Shown here in pieces: positions 46,143 through 55,592 of a DNA stretch of 64,000 bases; the stretch's first letter is position 1, and each line of letters opens with the position of its first letter. The notes below the pieces were generated by a model. That model was not told the origin of the DNA. It did not search any database and saw nothing but the letters and a program-made list of their open reading frames with translations. The translations under genes were made by a program, and so were the position numbers. Where the stretch lies: contig OZ034968.1 of assembly GCA_964030785.1 (NCBI GenBank), forward strand, positions 24,573,186-24,637,185, written 5' to 3'. The DNA is from Siderastrea siderea. Its lineage: Eukaryota > Cnidaria > Anthozoa > Scleractinia > Rhizangiidae.

Positions 46143-47008
46143 TAAACATCAGTCTTGAAAATTTCCAAAGTTACGGTTTCCTGGTTAACTGAAACCAGAC
46201 ACAGTTTTTTCGTGTTTGAACGACTTGTTGCCAATAGGATTGGTATTCAGGCACTTCCAAAACTTTACGGAGTTGCGAGACTTGATGTAGGTTTTTTGAA
46301 GTACACACTTGCAACCAGCGATCCTTCAGCTTCTCTTTTGTAAAGGAAGTTTTCAAGAAAATGTTTTCATTTCATCATGAAAGTTGATATACATTTGAAG
46401 CATTGCCTTCTGCTCCTCGTAGAGATGCCTGAAGTTTGTGAACATTGATCAGTGGTTTTCAATGCCTAAAAAAATTCAAATGGCAAGAGTCGTCCCGTTC
46501 CATGTTTGTTCCCAAATGATATTAGTTTCTATAGTCGTAAAGAATAAGTAGAAGTTTATTCGGGAAAGTCCCGGCAATGATGAAAGAAAAACAGATTTAG
46601 ATGTGAAGTCATGTTCGAAAGATCAAGAATGTTCGTTTCAGAGTTGAACTGGATGTTTCTCGGGTTGATTGCTATATTAGGCTTTTAGATCGTTCTAGAT
46701 GATTCTATTTACATAACTTTGACAATGTGATGACTCATTTCCAAGGGAAAGTCCCGTGACCACCGGCTATATGTTTTTAATGCATTGAAGCGTGGTATGT
46801 AAATTTATCTGTTTTATGGAACCACATCTTGGCCGGAAATGGGGTAGCCATATTTGTCACGAGTTGGTAACATTATTTTTGAAACACACTCACGAGTGAT
46901 AAAGCGTATTTGCCGAATTTCGGGTGGCGTGAGAAGCTCAAAAAACCAATAACAAATAGTTGCAAAAAGTGCAATCATTTTGTTGGCGTATATAATTACT
47001 TTGAAAAT
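46143..47008. other. Gene-poor stretch of the element
   Basis: About 860 bp with no convincing gene. Two opposed frames of about 60 codons at 46155-46356 have no motif. It may hold regulatory sequence or a lost gene. Confidence 0.4.
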
Positions 47009-47275
47009 CTATAATTGAGTGAACTTTTTATCATACTTTCTTTGAACAGACAGCGGAATTTCCATACAATGATCAGTGACGAAATTATCTATCATTTTCA
47101 ATTTATCAAGAAAGACCTTCTCGTCGAAAGCTTCCCCTCTGAGGTAAAAGCGAATCTCATCAAGTATTTTTTGGTATTCGATACGGGCAAAATTTGCTTG
47201 TTCTGTTTTCTTATCGTATTTCTTAAGGCTTGCCACTGCTTTCAAAATAAGACCAACACCAGTTAAAGTTGCCAT
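47009..47275 (-). CDS. Small membrane-associated protein
   Basis: 88 residues from ATG at 47275: a hydrophobic N-terminus (MATLTGVGLILKAVASL) followed by a charged helical region. The frame is open upstream without a start back to the fibre stop, adding another hydrophobic stretch (LIISTAIAGGITLNSAV), so the true product may be longer if a non-ATG start, splicing or readthrough is used. It is in the same frame as the fibre gene and 105 bp downstream of it. Function unknown; possibly a virion membrane-active protein. Confidence 0.45.
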   Translation of the reverse strand: MATLTGVGLILKAVASLKKYDKKTEQANFARIEYQKILDEIRFYLRGEAFDEKVFLDKLKMIDNFVTDHCMEIPLSVQRKYDKKFTQL

Positions 47276-47380
47276 GACAGCAGAGTTCAGTGTAATTCCT
47301 CCGGCTATTGCGGTACTGATAATTAACTTGCCAGCTGAAAGATTACAAACAAAATTTTTTCTTCGAAAACCGTACCATAT

Positions 47381-49153
47381 TTATGGTACTCTATATTTAA
47401 TCAACATTAAGAATTTTTCTTTTTTGAAATTTGAAGAATGCAATTGCACCATTAAAATGCCATTTGGTAGTTCTAAATTAATATCTATTGTTTGTTCTTG
47501 AGTTGATTGTGTTGAATTGAAAGTTTTTGGAGGGCCACTTTTAAATAGTTTTAAAGGAATAAGTGGAAATGGGCCTCTGATTTTTTTATATAATACTGTT
47601 ATATTTAATATATAGCTTTTTTCTGGAAGGAGTACATTAGAATTACCATTTATTGAAAAAAATGTTTCACCATTTGTCGTATCTAAACTCCCATTTAAAT
47701 AATGAACGGAACCACTCAAATTATGTCCGTTTAAAGATAAATCTGTTTGCATCACCATTTTTCCATTCTCAATAACAAAAGCGGTGTCATAGACACTTGG
47801 GTCAACGTTTGAAATTGTTTCTTTTACACCATAAACAATAAGATGTCCAATTGTTAAAATTGATGGAAAACTAACTGTACCGTGTAGATCGAGATATAGG
47901 AATTGTGGAGGTGAGCTACCCCATCTGTGAAAATTGATAACTGTTTTGGTGTACTTCTCGAATGTTTTGGTTGCATAATTAGAAATTGAAATCGTCGTAG
48001 CTTGGGGTGTTACACTCAACTCATTCATTTCCGGCGGAAACCATTCAACGACTATAGTGTAATAACCGGCCGGAAGTTTATATAAGTTAAAACCGAGGCG
48101 CGACTGGTACTGGTTGGGTGAGCCTTTTTCAAACAAGAGTTTAAGTTGGTAAGCTTTTTTATTAATTTGATGTGGAGACTCGGGAAAATCACTGATACCC
48201 AAAACCTCGATATTGTTTTCACTCGAAGATTCATCAGTGTCTTCCATCAAGTATCTGAAGGCGTCTCTTTTTTGCCCCGAGTTAATAATCTGAGATTCAT
48301 GAATTTTTTGAGTGACAAGATCTCTCATAGTTGTTATTTCATTTTCCACAAAATTAACATTAGCTGCGGATTTAGAATCTTTGAAATCGGTTTGTAAGTT
48401 AACAATTTTATTATTATTCAAATTTAAGTCTCCAGACATATTGTTACTACCATCAACTTTGAGAAACTTTTTGTTTGTCAAGCCATCAATTCTGGAGTCA
48501 ACAAACTCGGCACATGCGGCGTCTCTTGGGTTTGATGGAAGATCAAGATTGATAATCGAATAATTTTTCATATCAATATCAGCTGCTTTATCCAGTTTTT
48601 TCACAAGCTGATTATCGACATACTTTTTGTTTGTGGCTTCGTCTGCCTGTACTGGGTCTTTTACGTTGTAGATTGTATTATTGTTCCTATCAATGCTTGC
48701 TTCCATTTTTCCGCCTTCTTTTTTTGAAAGAAAGATATTTCTCGTGTCCTGATAGTTTATTACCTTTGTCAGATCACCGTGTACAGGATAAGGGTTGCTT
48801 TTTAATCGCAAAATATCGTACTTATTTTGCATGTCAATATCAGCAGAACCGCTAACACTACCTTGAGACCCAGGATCACCTTTTTCACCTTTATCCCCCT
48901 TGTCGCCCTTGTCGCCCTTGTCACCTTTTAAACCACGTGGTCCTTGTGCCCCCTCCTGACCTTGTGGTCCAGCGGGCCCTTTTTCTCCTCTTGGACCATA
49001 AGGACCCTGTGGTCCTCCAGGGCCTTTATCACCCTTCGGTCCAGGAGGACCCTCGGGGCCAGGAGGACCACCTGGACCAGGAGGACCCATTTTTCCACTT
49101 TCACTCGTCGTAGTTTGGCTAGTTCCACCTATTTGACTGTTAATATACGCCAT
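47381..49153 (-). CDS. Collagen-stalked fibre protein
   Basis: 590 residues, intact. After a short N-terminus comes an uninterrupted Gly-X-Y collagen triple-helix region at about residues 23-100 (e.g. [16 protein letters not shown]), then repeats of a fibre/shaft type found in phage tail fibres: [43 protein letters not shown]. The last roughly 250 residues form a strand-rich globular region, a likely receptor-binding head. The design (collagen rod plus phage-like shaft repeats plus head) suggests a trimeric virion spike. Its ATG overlaps the ATPase stop (TAATG), implying a shared transcription block of fibre and ATPase. There is no signal peptide, as expected of a virion protein assembled inside the cell. 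Confidence 0.8.
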   Translation of the reverse strand: MAYINSQIGGTSQTTTSESGKMGPPGPGGPPGPEGPPGPKGDKGPGGPQGPYGPRGEKGPAGPQGQEGAQGPRGLKGDKGDKGDKGDKGEKGDPGSQGSVSGSADIDMQNKYDILRLKSNPYPVHGDLTKVINYQDTRNIFLSKKEGGKMEASIDRNNNTIYNVKDPVQADEATNKKYVDNQLVKKLDKAADIDMKNYSIINLDLPSNPRDAACAEFVDSRIDGLTNKKFLKVDGSNNMSGDLNLNNNKIVNLQTDFKDSKSAANVNFVENEITTMRDLVTQKIHESQIINSGQKRDAFRYLMEDTDESSSENNIEVLGISDFPESPHQINKKAYQLKLLFEKGSPNQYQSRLGFNLYKLPAGYYTIVVEWFPPEMNELSVTPQATTISISNYATKTFEKYTKTVINFHRWGSSPPQFLYLDLHGTVSFPSILTIGHLIVYGVKETISNVDPSVYDTAFVIENGKMVMQTDLSLNGHNLSGSVHYLNGSLDTTNGETFFSINGNSNVLLPEKSYILNITVLYKKIRGPFPLIPLKLFKSGPPKTFNSTQSTQEQTIDINLELPNGILMVQLHSSNFKKEKFLMLIKYRVP

Positions 49154-49811
49154 TATATATCTTCATCAAAATTTTTTTTCATTAATTTAAGGGGCTTGTC
49201 ATAGTAAAAGAAAGAATATTTTTTATCGGTGGCGTGATCTAAAGCGTCATGATCCACACCTATCTCGTCTGCAATTCGTTTGTTTGATCCACACCTATCT
49301 CGTCTGCAATTCGTTTGTTTTCTCTTGGAAGAAATCTGAAAATACAAAAATGGCTGCAGTTATCACAGATGTTTTTCGGCACCTTGTAGAAAGTTTGAGT
49401 GAGGTAAAGAACGCAGCAGTTTCTGTGCCGCCAGTTGATAAAATAATTAATGATGCTGTTTTGGTTTTTTTCGCAAACAAGATCATCAAATACAACTATT
49501 TTTTGGTTGTCCGCCGGAAGTTCTTCGAGTGGAATGATTTCATCACCATTGGCCTCAATAACATCATAACCAACCTGGGGGTTGATTTTTTCCTGCAAAA
49601 GTTTCTGGTATTTGTTCTGGTGCAGGTTTTTTGAAAAGAGGTAAATTTTATCATACTCCAACAACTCCTAAAGCATATGCAGTAATATGTTTGTTTTACC
49701 AGAATTACTGGGTCCACAAATTAACATCCGAAAAACATGTGCTGGCATACAAGGGTGGTCTTGCTTGTAGTCACTCTTGAAAAAACCTGGGTCATAATTT
49801 GGAATCTTCAT
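49153..49811 (-). pseudogene. Packaging ATPase (FtsK/A32-like), broken
   Basis: From ATG at 49811 the frame encodes a DNA-packaging ATPase of the FtsK/HerA group: Walker A GPSNSGKT near residue 33-40, Walker B KIVVFDDLV and a sensor-like LTQTFYKVP. Such ATPases pump the viral genome into preformed capsids. Two lesions are visible. An in-frame TAG lies at 49668-49670, eight codons after Walker A. A 35-bp exact tandem duplication (49251-49285 and 49286-49320) near the C-terminus shifts the frame; the expected C-terminal codons are still readable beyond it, ending at 49153. The divergent neighbour starts 33 bp away at 49845. Confidence 0.8.
49251..49320. repeat. 35-bp tandem duplication in the ATPase gene
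   Basis: The unit beginning 'gatccacacctatctcgtct' occurs twice back to back without a mismatch. Since 35 is not a multiple of three, it breaks the ATPase frame. Confidence 0.9.
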
Positions 49812-49844
49812 TTTTTTACGCTTCTATATATTAACGCTGGAAAT
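49812..49844. promoter_or_regulatory. Shared divergent promoter (ATPase / PPSY protein)
   Basis: Only 33 bases separate the ATPase ATG (minus) from the PPSY-protein ATG (plus). The only obvious signal is a TATATATT box at 49824-49831, itself palindromic and so readable in both directions. A bidirectional promoter is inferred from spacing. Confidence 0.45.
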
Positions 49845-50300
49845 ATGTCAATGAAAAAATGGCGTCAGTGGGCTGAAGAAAAGTTGAAGCTTGATGAACA
49901 AACAGAAGAAATTCACCAAAAATTCAAAATGGATAAAATAAACAAAGAGTTTGGTCAGCTTTCAGGAGAAGAATTTTTTAAACCAATCACAAAAAGGCTT
50001 GATAGAAGTGCCACTGTAGAAGAGGAAGAGGAGGAAGAGGAGGAGCAGGAAGTTCCTGATTACACAATGGATGAATTTGACGAAACTTACCCTTTTGGTG
50101 ATGAATTCAGACCGGATGCACCAACACCGGCATCATCACCAACACCACCACCATCACCACCACCACCATCATATCAAGAAGTTGTTGATGATGATGATGA
50201 TGATTTACCACCACCACCCCAAACGCTGATGGATGAAAAAAAATCAACACGTAAAGAGTGGGGGGAACCGAAACCGGTTAAAAAAAGAATTTTCCCATGA
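49845..50300 (+). CDS. PPSY late-domain protein
   Basis: 151 residues from ATG at 49845 (the frame upstream is not plausible). It has an N-terminal basic/amphipathic helix (MSMKKWRQWAEEKLKLDEQ), a charged Glu-rich run, an acidic DEFDETYPF region, a Pro-rich stretch with PPPPSYQEVV, a poly-Asp run and a basic end (KPVKKRIFP). PPxY motifs recruit NEDD4-family ubiquitin ligases in retroviral Gag and, as PPSY, in adenovirus protein VI, which also starts with an amphipathic helix. By position and design this could be the protein VI counterpart aiding endosome escape or trafficking. The assignment is inference. Confidence 0.6.
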   Translation: MSMKKWRQWAEEKLKLDEQTEEIHQKFKMDKINKEFGQLSGEEFFKPITKRLDRSATVEEEEEEEEEQEVPDYTMDEFDETYPFGDEFRPDAPTPASSPTPPPSPPPPSYQEVVDDDDDDLPPPPQTLMDEKKSTRKEWGEPKPVKKRIFP

Positions 50301-50583
50301 ATCAACTCTATTGCAAACAGTCAATCAACTGATCACGAAATACGGAAATGACCCCAATTACAAAGTAAAAAGTAAAAAATCCCCATTATTTGGTTATTCA
50401 ATTGAGGACCTCAAAAAAGTAAGAGATGGAATTTTTGCGAAAAGAGGGGTACCAAAAACAGTTTTTGAGAAACAGTTACAGGCGGGGAAGTACAGACTGA
50501 AGTCCACTCCCCCCACAAGAAAAAAGAGAAAGACCTCTAACGCCTTTGGAAAAAACTGTCATGAGCCGAAGACCTGCTTTTGA
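50233..50583 (+). CDS. Unknown basic protein
   Basis: 116 residues, start at ATG 50233 overlapping the end of the PPSY gene by 68 bp in another frame. Basic overall, with DPNYKVKSKKSPLFGYS and DLKKVRDGIFAKRGVPK, then a very basic C-terminus (RKKRKTS), suggesting nucleic acid binding. No family recognised. It could alternatively be a C-terminal part of the PPSY gene after a frame break, given the many lesions here. Confidence 0.45.
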   Translation: MKKNQHVKSGGNRNRLKKEFSHESTLLQTVNQLITKYGNDPNYKVKSKKSPLFGYSIEDLKKVRDGIFAKRGVPKTVFEKQLQAGKYRLKSTPPTRKKRKTSNAFGKNCHEPKTCF

Positions 50584-50827
50584 ACTTTCTGACAATGAAG
50601 ATGACTCTTATGAACAGGATTGGGAAACCGAAGGAAGTGGCTTCTATGATGATGAAGCTGAAAAATTGATCAACCAACTTCATTTGAGATTAGGATCGAT
50701 AAAAGCAGGAAATAGCTCAATAAAACTAAAAAATCAGGTATTATATCTTCTTGATTCACTTGTTGAACTCGGCACAATCAATAAAAAGCAAAAGAAAAAA
50801 ATTTTTTCTGATTGTATACGCCAATAA
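50561..50827 (+). CDS. Unknown acidic small protein
   Basis: 88 residues from ATG at 50561, overlapping the previous gene by 23 bp. An acidic first half (ELSDNEDDSYEQDWETEGSG) precedes a helical Leu/Lys-rich half (LYLLDSLVELGTINKKQ). Its stop overlaps the start of the penton gene (TAATG at 50825-50829), which supports it being a real gene. Confidence 0.5.
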   Translation: MSRRPAFELSDNEDDSYEQDWETEGSGFYDDEAEKLINQLHLRLGSIKAGNSSIKLKNQVLYLLDSLVELGTINKKQKKKIFSDCIRQ

Positions 50828-51592
50828 TGAGCTTTGACATACTGCTTGACTCGAGCCTCGCAAAACTAGAAAGAGGTGGAGAACGGAATGTTTCACACGA
50901 TTTTACAGTGAAGTTTCATCCTCCGATCGAATTGGGTTCAGGAAACTATAAAGCCGCTTTAGACACACTTAACACAATGAGTTACTCATGGAACAACATC
51001 GATTCTCGTTATGATAACAACAAAATTCGCTGGAAGAAAAAAACTGAACAAGCGTGGAAGACCTTAATTTTCCCGAATGGAATGTGTGATTACAAAAGAA
51101 TCAACACATTTATTCAGCAACACACCGGTAAAGTAGATCCAACAAATTAACAAAGACAGTGATTACATTTTCACAATATATTTCGATATGTCAATTTATA
51201 AGGTTGTGACTTTGATACATAACGATTATGAGCTTGACATGTCTCAAGGAAATTTTAATGAATTGCTTGGTTATGGTAAAATTGTCTTGAGTGGAGATGT
51301 TGTCGGAAAGAACGTTCCAAATATCACAAGAGGTGTTGATTGGGTATATTTGCACTGTGACCTTATCACACGCCGAACAAACAATGTTTCAAGCGATGTG
51401 TTATACAGTTTCTCAACATCAGATCTTCACGTTAGCTATCCATTTTCGAAAGAGCCGCGTCGGCTTAAGTGGCAACCTGTGAATAAAAGTTCTATTAATG
51501 AAATAAGGGTTTGGGTGACAGATGGAAGAAACAATATCCTGGATATCAACGGGACAGACATTGCAATTTGGTTAATGATTGAAAAAGAGTAA
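50827..51592 (+). pseudogene. Penton-like minor capsid protein, frame-broken
   Basis: Read from ATG at 50827, the first frame (FDILLDSSLAKLERGGE, VKFHPPIELGSGNYKAAL) matches the N-terminal jelly roll of Polinton minor capsid proteins and runs to a stop at 51150. Continuation sequence (DSDYIFTIYFD, then NDYELDMSQGNFNELLGYG and LHVSYPFSKEP) follows in another frame to a stop at 51592. The switch is within a few bases of 51150 and is explained by one extra base. Penton proteins occupy the five-fold vertices and anchor fibres. The total length of about 254 residues is normal for the family. Confidence 0.75.
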
Positions 51593-51620
51593 AGTTTTTT
51601 GTTGGTATAAATATACAATT

Positions 51621-51998
51621 ATGAATCATCCGAGCGAGTGGGCAAGATTCTTTGATGAAAAAACCGGGAGTTATCGATATAAACACAAAGGGTCGGGTGT
51701 GATCCGTGACACCTTCATGACAATTGGTAAAGTACTCAAAAACAATGTAAAGAATGTTGCAAAAAAAACTGCTGAAAAAGCCACAAAAACAATCGCTGAA
51801 AAGGCGGGTCAGAAAGTTGGTGAATTTACTGTTGAAAAAGGTTCAAAACAAATACGAAAATTATTGCAAGAGAGAAAAAAACAAAAACCGTTGTCACATG
51901 GCGCAAAAAAGAAACTTGCAAATAATTTGCAAAACCCAACACCAAAAAAATCAGACGCTCTTGTGAAATTAAATCAAATTTTGGCAAATGAAATTTAA
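51621..51998 (+). CDS. Lys-rich core-like protein
   Basis: 125 residues from ATG at 51621, intact. N-terminus MNHPSEWARFFDEKTGSYRY, a long Lys/Ala-rich helical middle (NVKNVAKKTAEKATKTIAEK) and a basic tail. High positive charge and position between penton and major capsid genes suggest a DNA-condensing or membrane-active virion core protein. No family is recognised with certainty. A TATA-like box (gtataaatataca) lies 4-16 bases before the start. Confidence 0.55.
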   Translation: MNHPSEWARFFDEKTGSYRYKHKGSGVIRDTFMTIGKVLKNNVKNVAKKTAEKATKTIAEKAGQKVGEFTVEKGSKQIRKLLQERKKQKPLSHGAKKKLANNLQNPTPKKSDALVKLNQILANEI

Positions 51999-52039
51999 TT
52001 TAAAAAATTTTTTCTATAAATATAATAAGCACTTGCAAC

Positions 52040-53306
52040 ATGTTCAGAAGTAAACCATACCTCGAAGAGACAAAATACGTTCAAATTAATTTAAACACCC
52101 CACTCACCTTCCCTGGAAATAACCAATTTCAAACAAAGACGGGCTACAAATTTACTGTAGGAGACCGAGACAATTTTTATGACTGGTACAACGCTTTTAT
52201 TCAAGTCGATCAAGTTTGAAGCAAAAGCAAACGGAGGTAACGTTGTTGCTGACACTGAATCAGCTCCTATTAACGGTTCTTTCTCATTGATCAAAAGTTT
52301 GAAAGTAATGTCATCAGGAAAAAAATTGTACGAGGCAAGCGATATTCACAAAGGTATTTTCATCAAAAATTTGCTTGATTTTTCAGACGATTATTCAAGA
52401 AGCGTGGCAAAAGACCAATTTTGGTATCTCGATGAAGATGCCACCACAGATACTGATGGCAATGCAACGAACAAAGGAGGAATACGGGCAAGGGCGCTTC
52501 TATCACATGGAGGTTTAATGGTTCAGACTATTATCCCTTTAAACAGATACTCTTTCTTCGAAGGTCTTTCCGATAAATTGCTGCCACCAATGCAACTTAC
52601 TTTTGAAATTCAACTTCAAGACGACCAAGAAATTATTTTTCAAAACAATAACACAGATCTAAGAAGAATTGTTGTTCGTAAATTTGAGCTGTGGGCCCCG
52701 CAATTGCATTTTACTGGTAAAGGACAGACTCTGGTAAATGAAAATTTTTTGAAACCAACCGAATGGAAATACCTGAATGAAACTTTGCATAGCAGCAGCG
52801 CCCGAAGGGATGCAAATGGTACGTGGTTAATCACACCGCGGGTAAAAAACCCCAAGCATGTTTTTGTCTTCATTCAACAAAGTCGGAAACAAAATGATTA
52901 CAGGTACAACCCTTACATCTTTGACACATTTGATATCGATGGTGATGACTCAGCAAGATTGGAAACTTGCCGCCTTCAGTACGGTACAAAATTTTACCCT
53001 GAGCTTGATTACGACCATGATTTTAAAATAAGAATTATGAATGATTTGATCAATTTCCGATACAGAAAAAACGACTACAACACCGGCGTTCAGCTGCAGA
53101 TTGCTAATTTTGAGAAGTTATACCCAATTATCTATTTTGATCTACGAAAAATTGAAGAAAGTGTGACAGGCGACCCGAAAAAGCTTGAATTCCATTACAG
53201 ACTTAATGAAGCCGCAAACGCTCAAGATTATATGATCTTCGCTTTGGTTTTAAATGAAGAAGAATTCGTGCTAAAACAAATTGGCAGTGAGCTTGTCGTT
53301 GTCTAG
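52040..53306 (+). pseudogene. Major capsid protein (double-jelly-roll type), frame-broken
   Basis: From ATG at 52040 (TATA-like box at 52014-52026) the first frame covers about 55 residues (LEETKYVQINLNTPLTFPGN, DNFYDWYNAF) and stops near 52210. The main body continues in another frame to 53306: FSLIKSLKVMSSGKKLYE, PLNRYSFFEGLSDKLLPPMQ, RVKNPKHVFVFIQQSRKQND and a C-terminal DYMIFALVLNEEEF. This pattern fits the double-jelly-roll capsid proteins of Polintons and adintoviruses that form the icosahedral shell. The break lies between about 52195 and 52210 and is explained by one base. About 420 residues in total is within the family's range. Confidence 0.8.
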
Positions 53307-53349
53307 GAAAAAAATTGAAAAAAAAACTTGAATATAATATACACACAAG

Positions 53350-54492
53350 ATGAGCACAACTTATCATCCTTTCAAAATAGCACTGACTGATGGCCAGAAA
53401 AAAAAAATTCAAAAAGCTTATGTAACAAAGATGCCTGTTGGTCTGAAAGTCAAACCAGACCAAACTGGGCGTGGTGACGAACTTTTTCTCACTGAAACTC
53501 AAATCAAGCGATTGAAAAAAAGATCGGCGGCAGGGAAAGGAATGGTAATAAAATTAAGCCGGACACAGATTCAGAACGCTGCGCAGCGTGGTGGAAATTT
53601 GTTTTCTGCTATGTTAGGTTTGGCACGACCTTTGATAAAGCCAGCCCTTGGAGCATTAGCAAGTGCAGGTTTGAGTTTCGGTGCTGAAAAGGTGCTGAAA
53701 AAAATATTCGGAAAGGGGTTTGGGCCGAAGGAAATTGAGCTTTATAAACTTGTCCAGAAAATGACTCCTACTCAGAAAAAGGAGGCAGAACAATATCTTG
53801 TTGGACAAGGTTTAGTAAAAGGAGGCGGAGCACAATATTGCGGCTTCCTTGGTATGTTAGCGTCTATCGGTGTACCTTTAGCCCTTGATTTAGTCCGAAA
53901 AATAATTGGAAAAGGTATGCAAACGCAACCACCACCACCACGACCGAGACGAGCACCTCCTCTTCCACCACCACCAAAAGGTAAAGGAATGCAAATTCAA
54001 CCTCCACCTTTTTTCGGAACTTGGGATGATTATTATCGTTTAAAAAAACTGAAATTTGAAGATAAACCTCTATCCAACATTGACCTGAGAAAATGGTGCA
54101 ACTTTTTACGAATCCCTATCAAAGGTATTTTCAGCAGAAATGAAACAAAACCTTTTTTTCATTCCCCATACATTATCAACTTGGATGATTTTGGAAGTTT
54201 GGGAACTCACTGGGTATGTTGTTGGCCAAAAGGAAAAGGTCTTTATGAGTATTTCGATTCATTTGGGCTTCCACCACCTTTGGAATGGGAACAAGAGATG
54301 TCAATGCATGGGATGAAACATTTTTTCAGAAATGACAACTAAATTCAATGGGAACAAAGTGTGAGATGTGGTTATTACTGCCTTCTCTTTTTAAACGAAA
54401 GAAATAAAGGAACAAGTTTTGCCGATATTTTGAAAATGTTCTCCAGCGATTTACTTCAAAACGAGGAAATAGTGAAAAATTATTTTTCTTAA
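53350..54492 (+). pseudogene. Core-like protein fused to adenain-like protease, stop-interrupted
   Basis: The frame begins with a virion-protein-like part (residues 1-190: KIALTDGQKKKIQKAYV, GKGMVIKLSRTQIQNAA, Gly/Ala-rich hydrophobic helices), then a Pro-rich linker (PPPPRPRRAPPLPPPP), then a cysteine protease of the adenain (C5/Ulp1-like) type: GTHWVCCW (His), YEYFDSFG (Asp). A TAA at 54340-54342 interrupts the frame just before the region with the Gln/Cys catalytic block (QSVRCGYYCLLF), which continues in the same frame to a stop at 54492. The truncated product lacks the catalytic Cys. Adenain-like enzymes mature virion proteins. Fusion of these two domains in one frame is unusual, and two genes joined by a lost stop is the alternative. 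Confidence 0.7.
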
Positions 54493-54510
54493 AAAATATA
54501 TATATATGCA

Positions 54511-55592
54511 ATGGAAGTGTACTGTGTGAAAGAAAAGCGGCACACACCCAATGTAAGGGGGACCGAAAAAGTTATAATCACAAAGAACAATCGAAAACTC
54601 TTGAAAGTAAAGTGCGCAAGTTGTGGAAAAATGAAATCAAGCTTTTTGCCGGGAAACTAGGTGAGCCCTACCTTGCGGAGGGCAGTGGTATATTTGGCGA
54701 CGTTGCTATGGCAGTTGGTGATCTTGCAATTACAAAAGGAATCCCATATCTTGCGAAAAAAGGTGTTGAAGCTGGAAGATATTATGCTTCTGAAGCTATG
54801 AGAGACCCTAAATTACAAAAGAAAGCAATAAATTACACTCTCAACAAAGCCCGCCCAGTAATTCAAAAAGTTGGAAGTGAAATGTTAGATCAACTTTCAA
54901 CTAAAGTTCGACCAAACCAACGTTACAAAACTGACAGACCTGATTTGGATGGTGCTGGCTTTGATTTACATGCTGCAATTGGTAAACTTCCGAAATCAAA
55001 AAAAGGTTGGACATTGCCTGGGCATAATTACACCAGGCCATACAATCCTCTTGAAAAGCAGTTGAAATACGATCCAGAAACAGGTGAAATTCTGGAAATA
55101 TATCAACCACCAACAGGCGCGACAGATGCAATTGCTATGCAACATGATGTTGGTTATGATGTTTGTTCCAGCCGTGAAAAAAAGTATGGTGAAAATCTTA
55201 AAAAATGCAAAAACAAAGCAGATAAAAAAATGGTGAGGTCTCTTGACGCAGTTCCTTACAAACAGAGGCAGTGGGGCCATGCAGCTGCAAGAAATGCAAT
55301 CAATGCTAAAGAAAAGTTAGGGTTGGGTTTGAAAAAACAAAAAGGGACTGGTGTTTTGGACAAACCGTTGGATGTAATAAAATTTGCTGAAACTTTGACA
55401 AAAAAAATGATTCCTTCCACAGAACATGTATTCGATCGGTATTGGTCAGGTGATATTGCGAAAAATGCTTTCACAGGACCAACTGGTGTTACAAGCAAGA
55501 AGTTTTGGACTCATCCGGAAAAGGGTACTGTTATGCGTTTGGTGAAATATCCGAAAACAGGCAAATATGAAAATGTTTATGAAGAACTTTGA
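54511..55592 (+). pseudogene. Zinc-motif plus phospholipase A2-like protein, frame-broken
   Basis: ATG at 54511 opens a 49-codon frame (MEVYCVKEKRHTPNV ... VKCASCGKMK) with a CxxC zinc-like motif, stopping at 54660. The downstream frame, open from 54612 to 55592, carries GIFGDVAMAVGDLAI, YYASEAMRDPKLQKKAI, then a PLA2 domain: calcium-loop-like LPGHNYTRPYNPL and the catalytic HD of MQHDVGYDVCSS. Parvovirus capsid protein VP1 uses such a PLA2 to leave endosomes, so a similar role in entry is inferred. The calcium loop has Arg where Gly is expected (YTRPYN). The frame switch near 54655 would be explained by one base. Its 3' end overlaps that of the VLTF3-like gene by 16 bp. Confidence 0.7.

Noticed and set aside
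48146..49204. Several plus-strand frames opposite the fibre gene
   Set aside because: They are antisense shadows of the collagen and shaft repeats.
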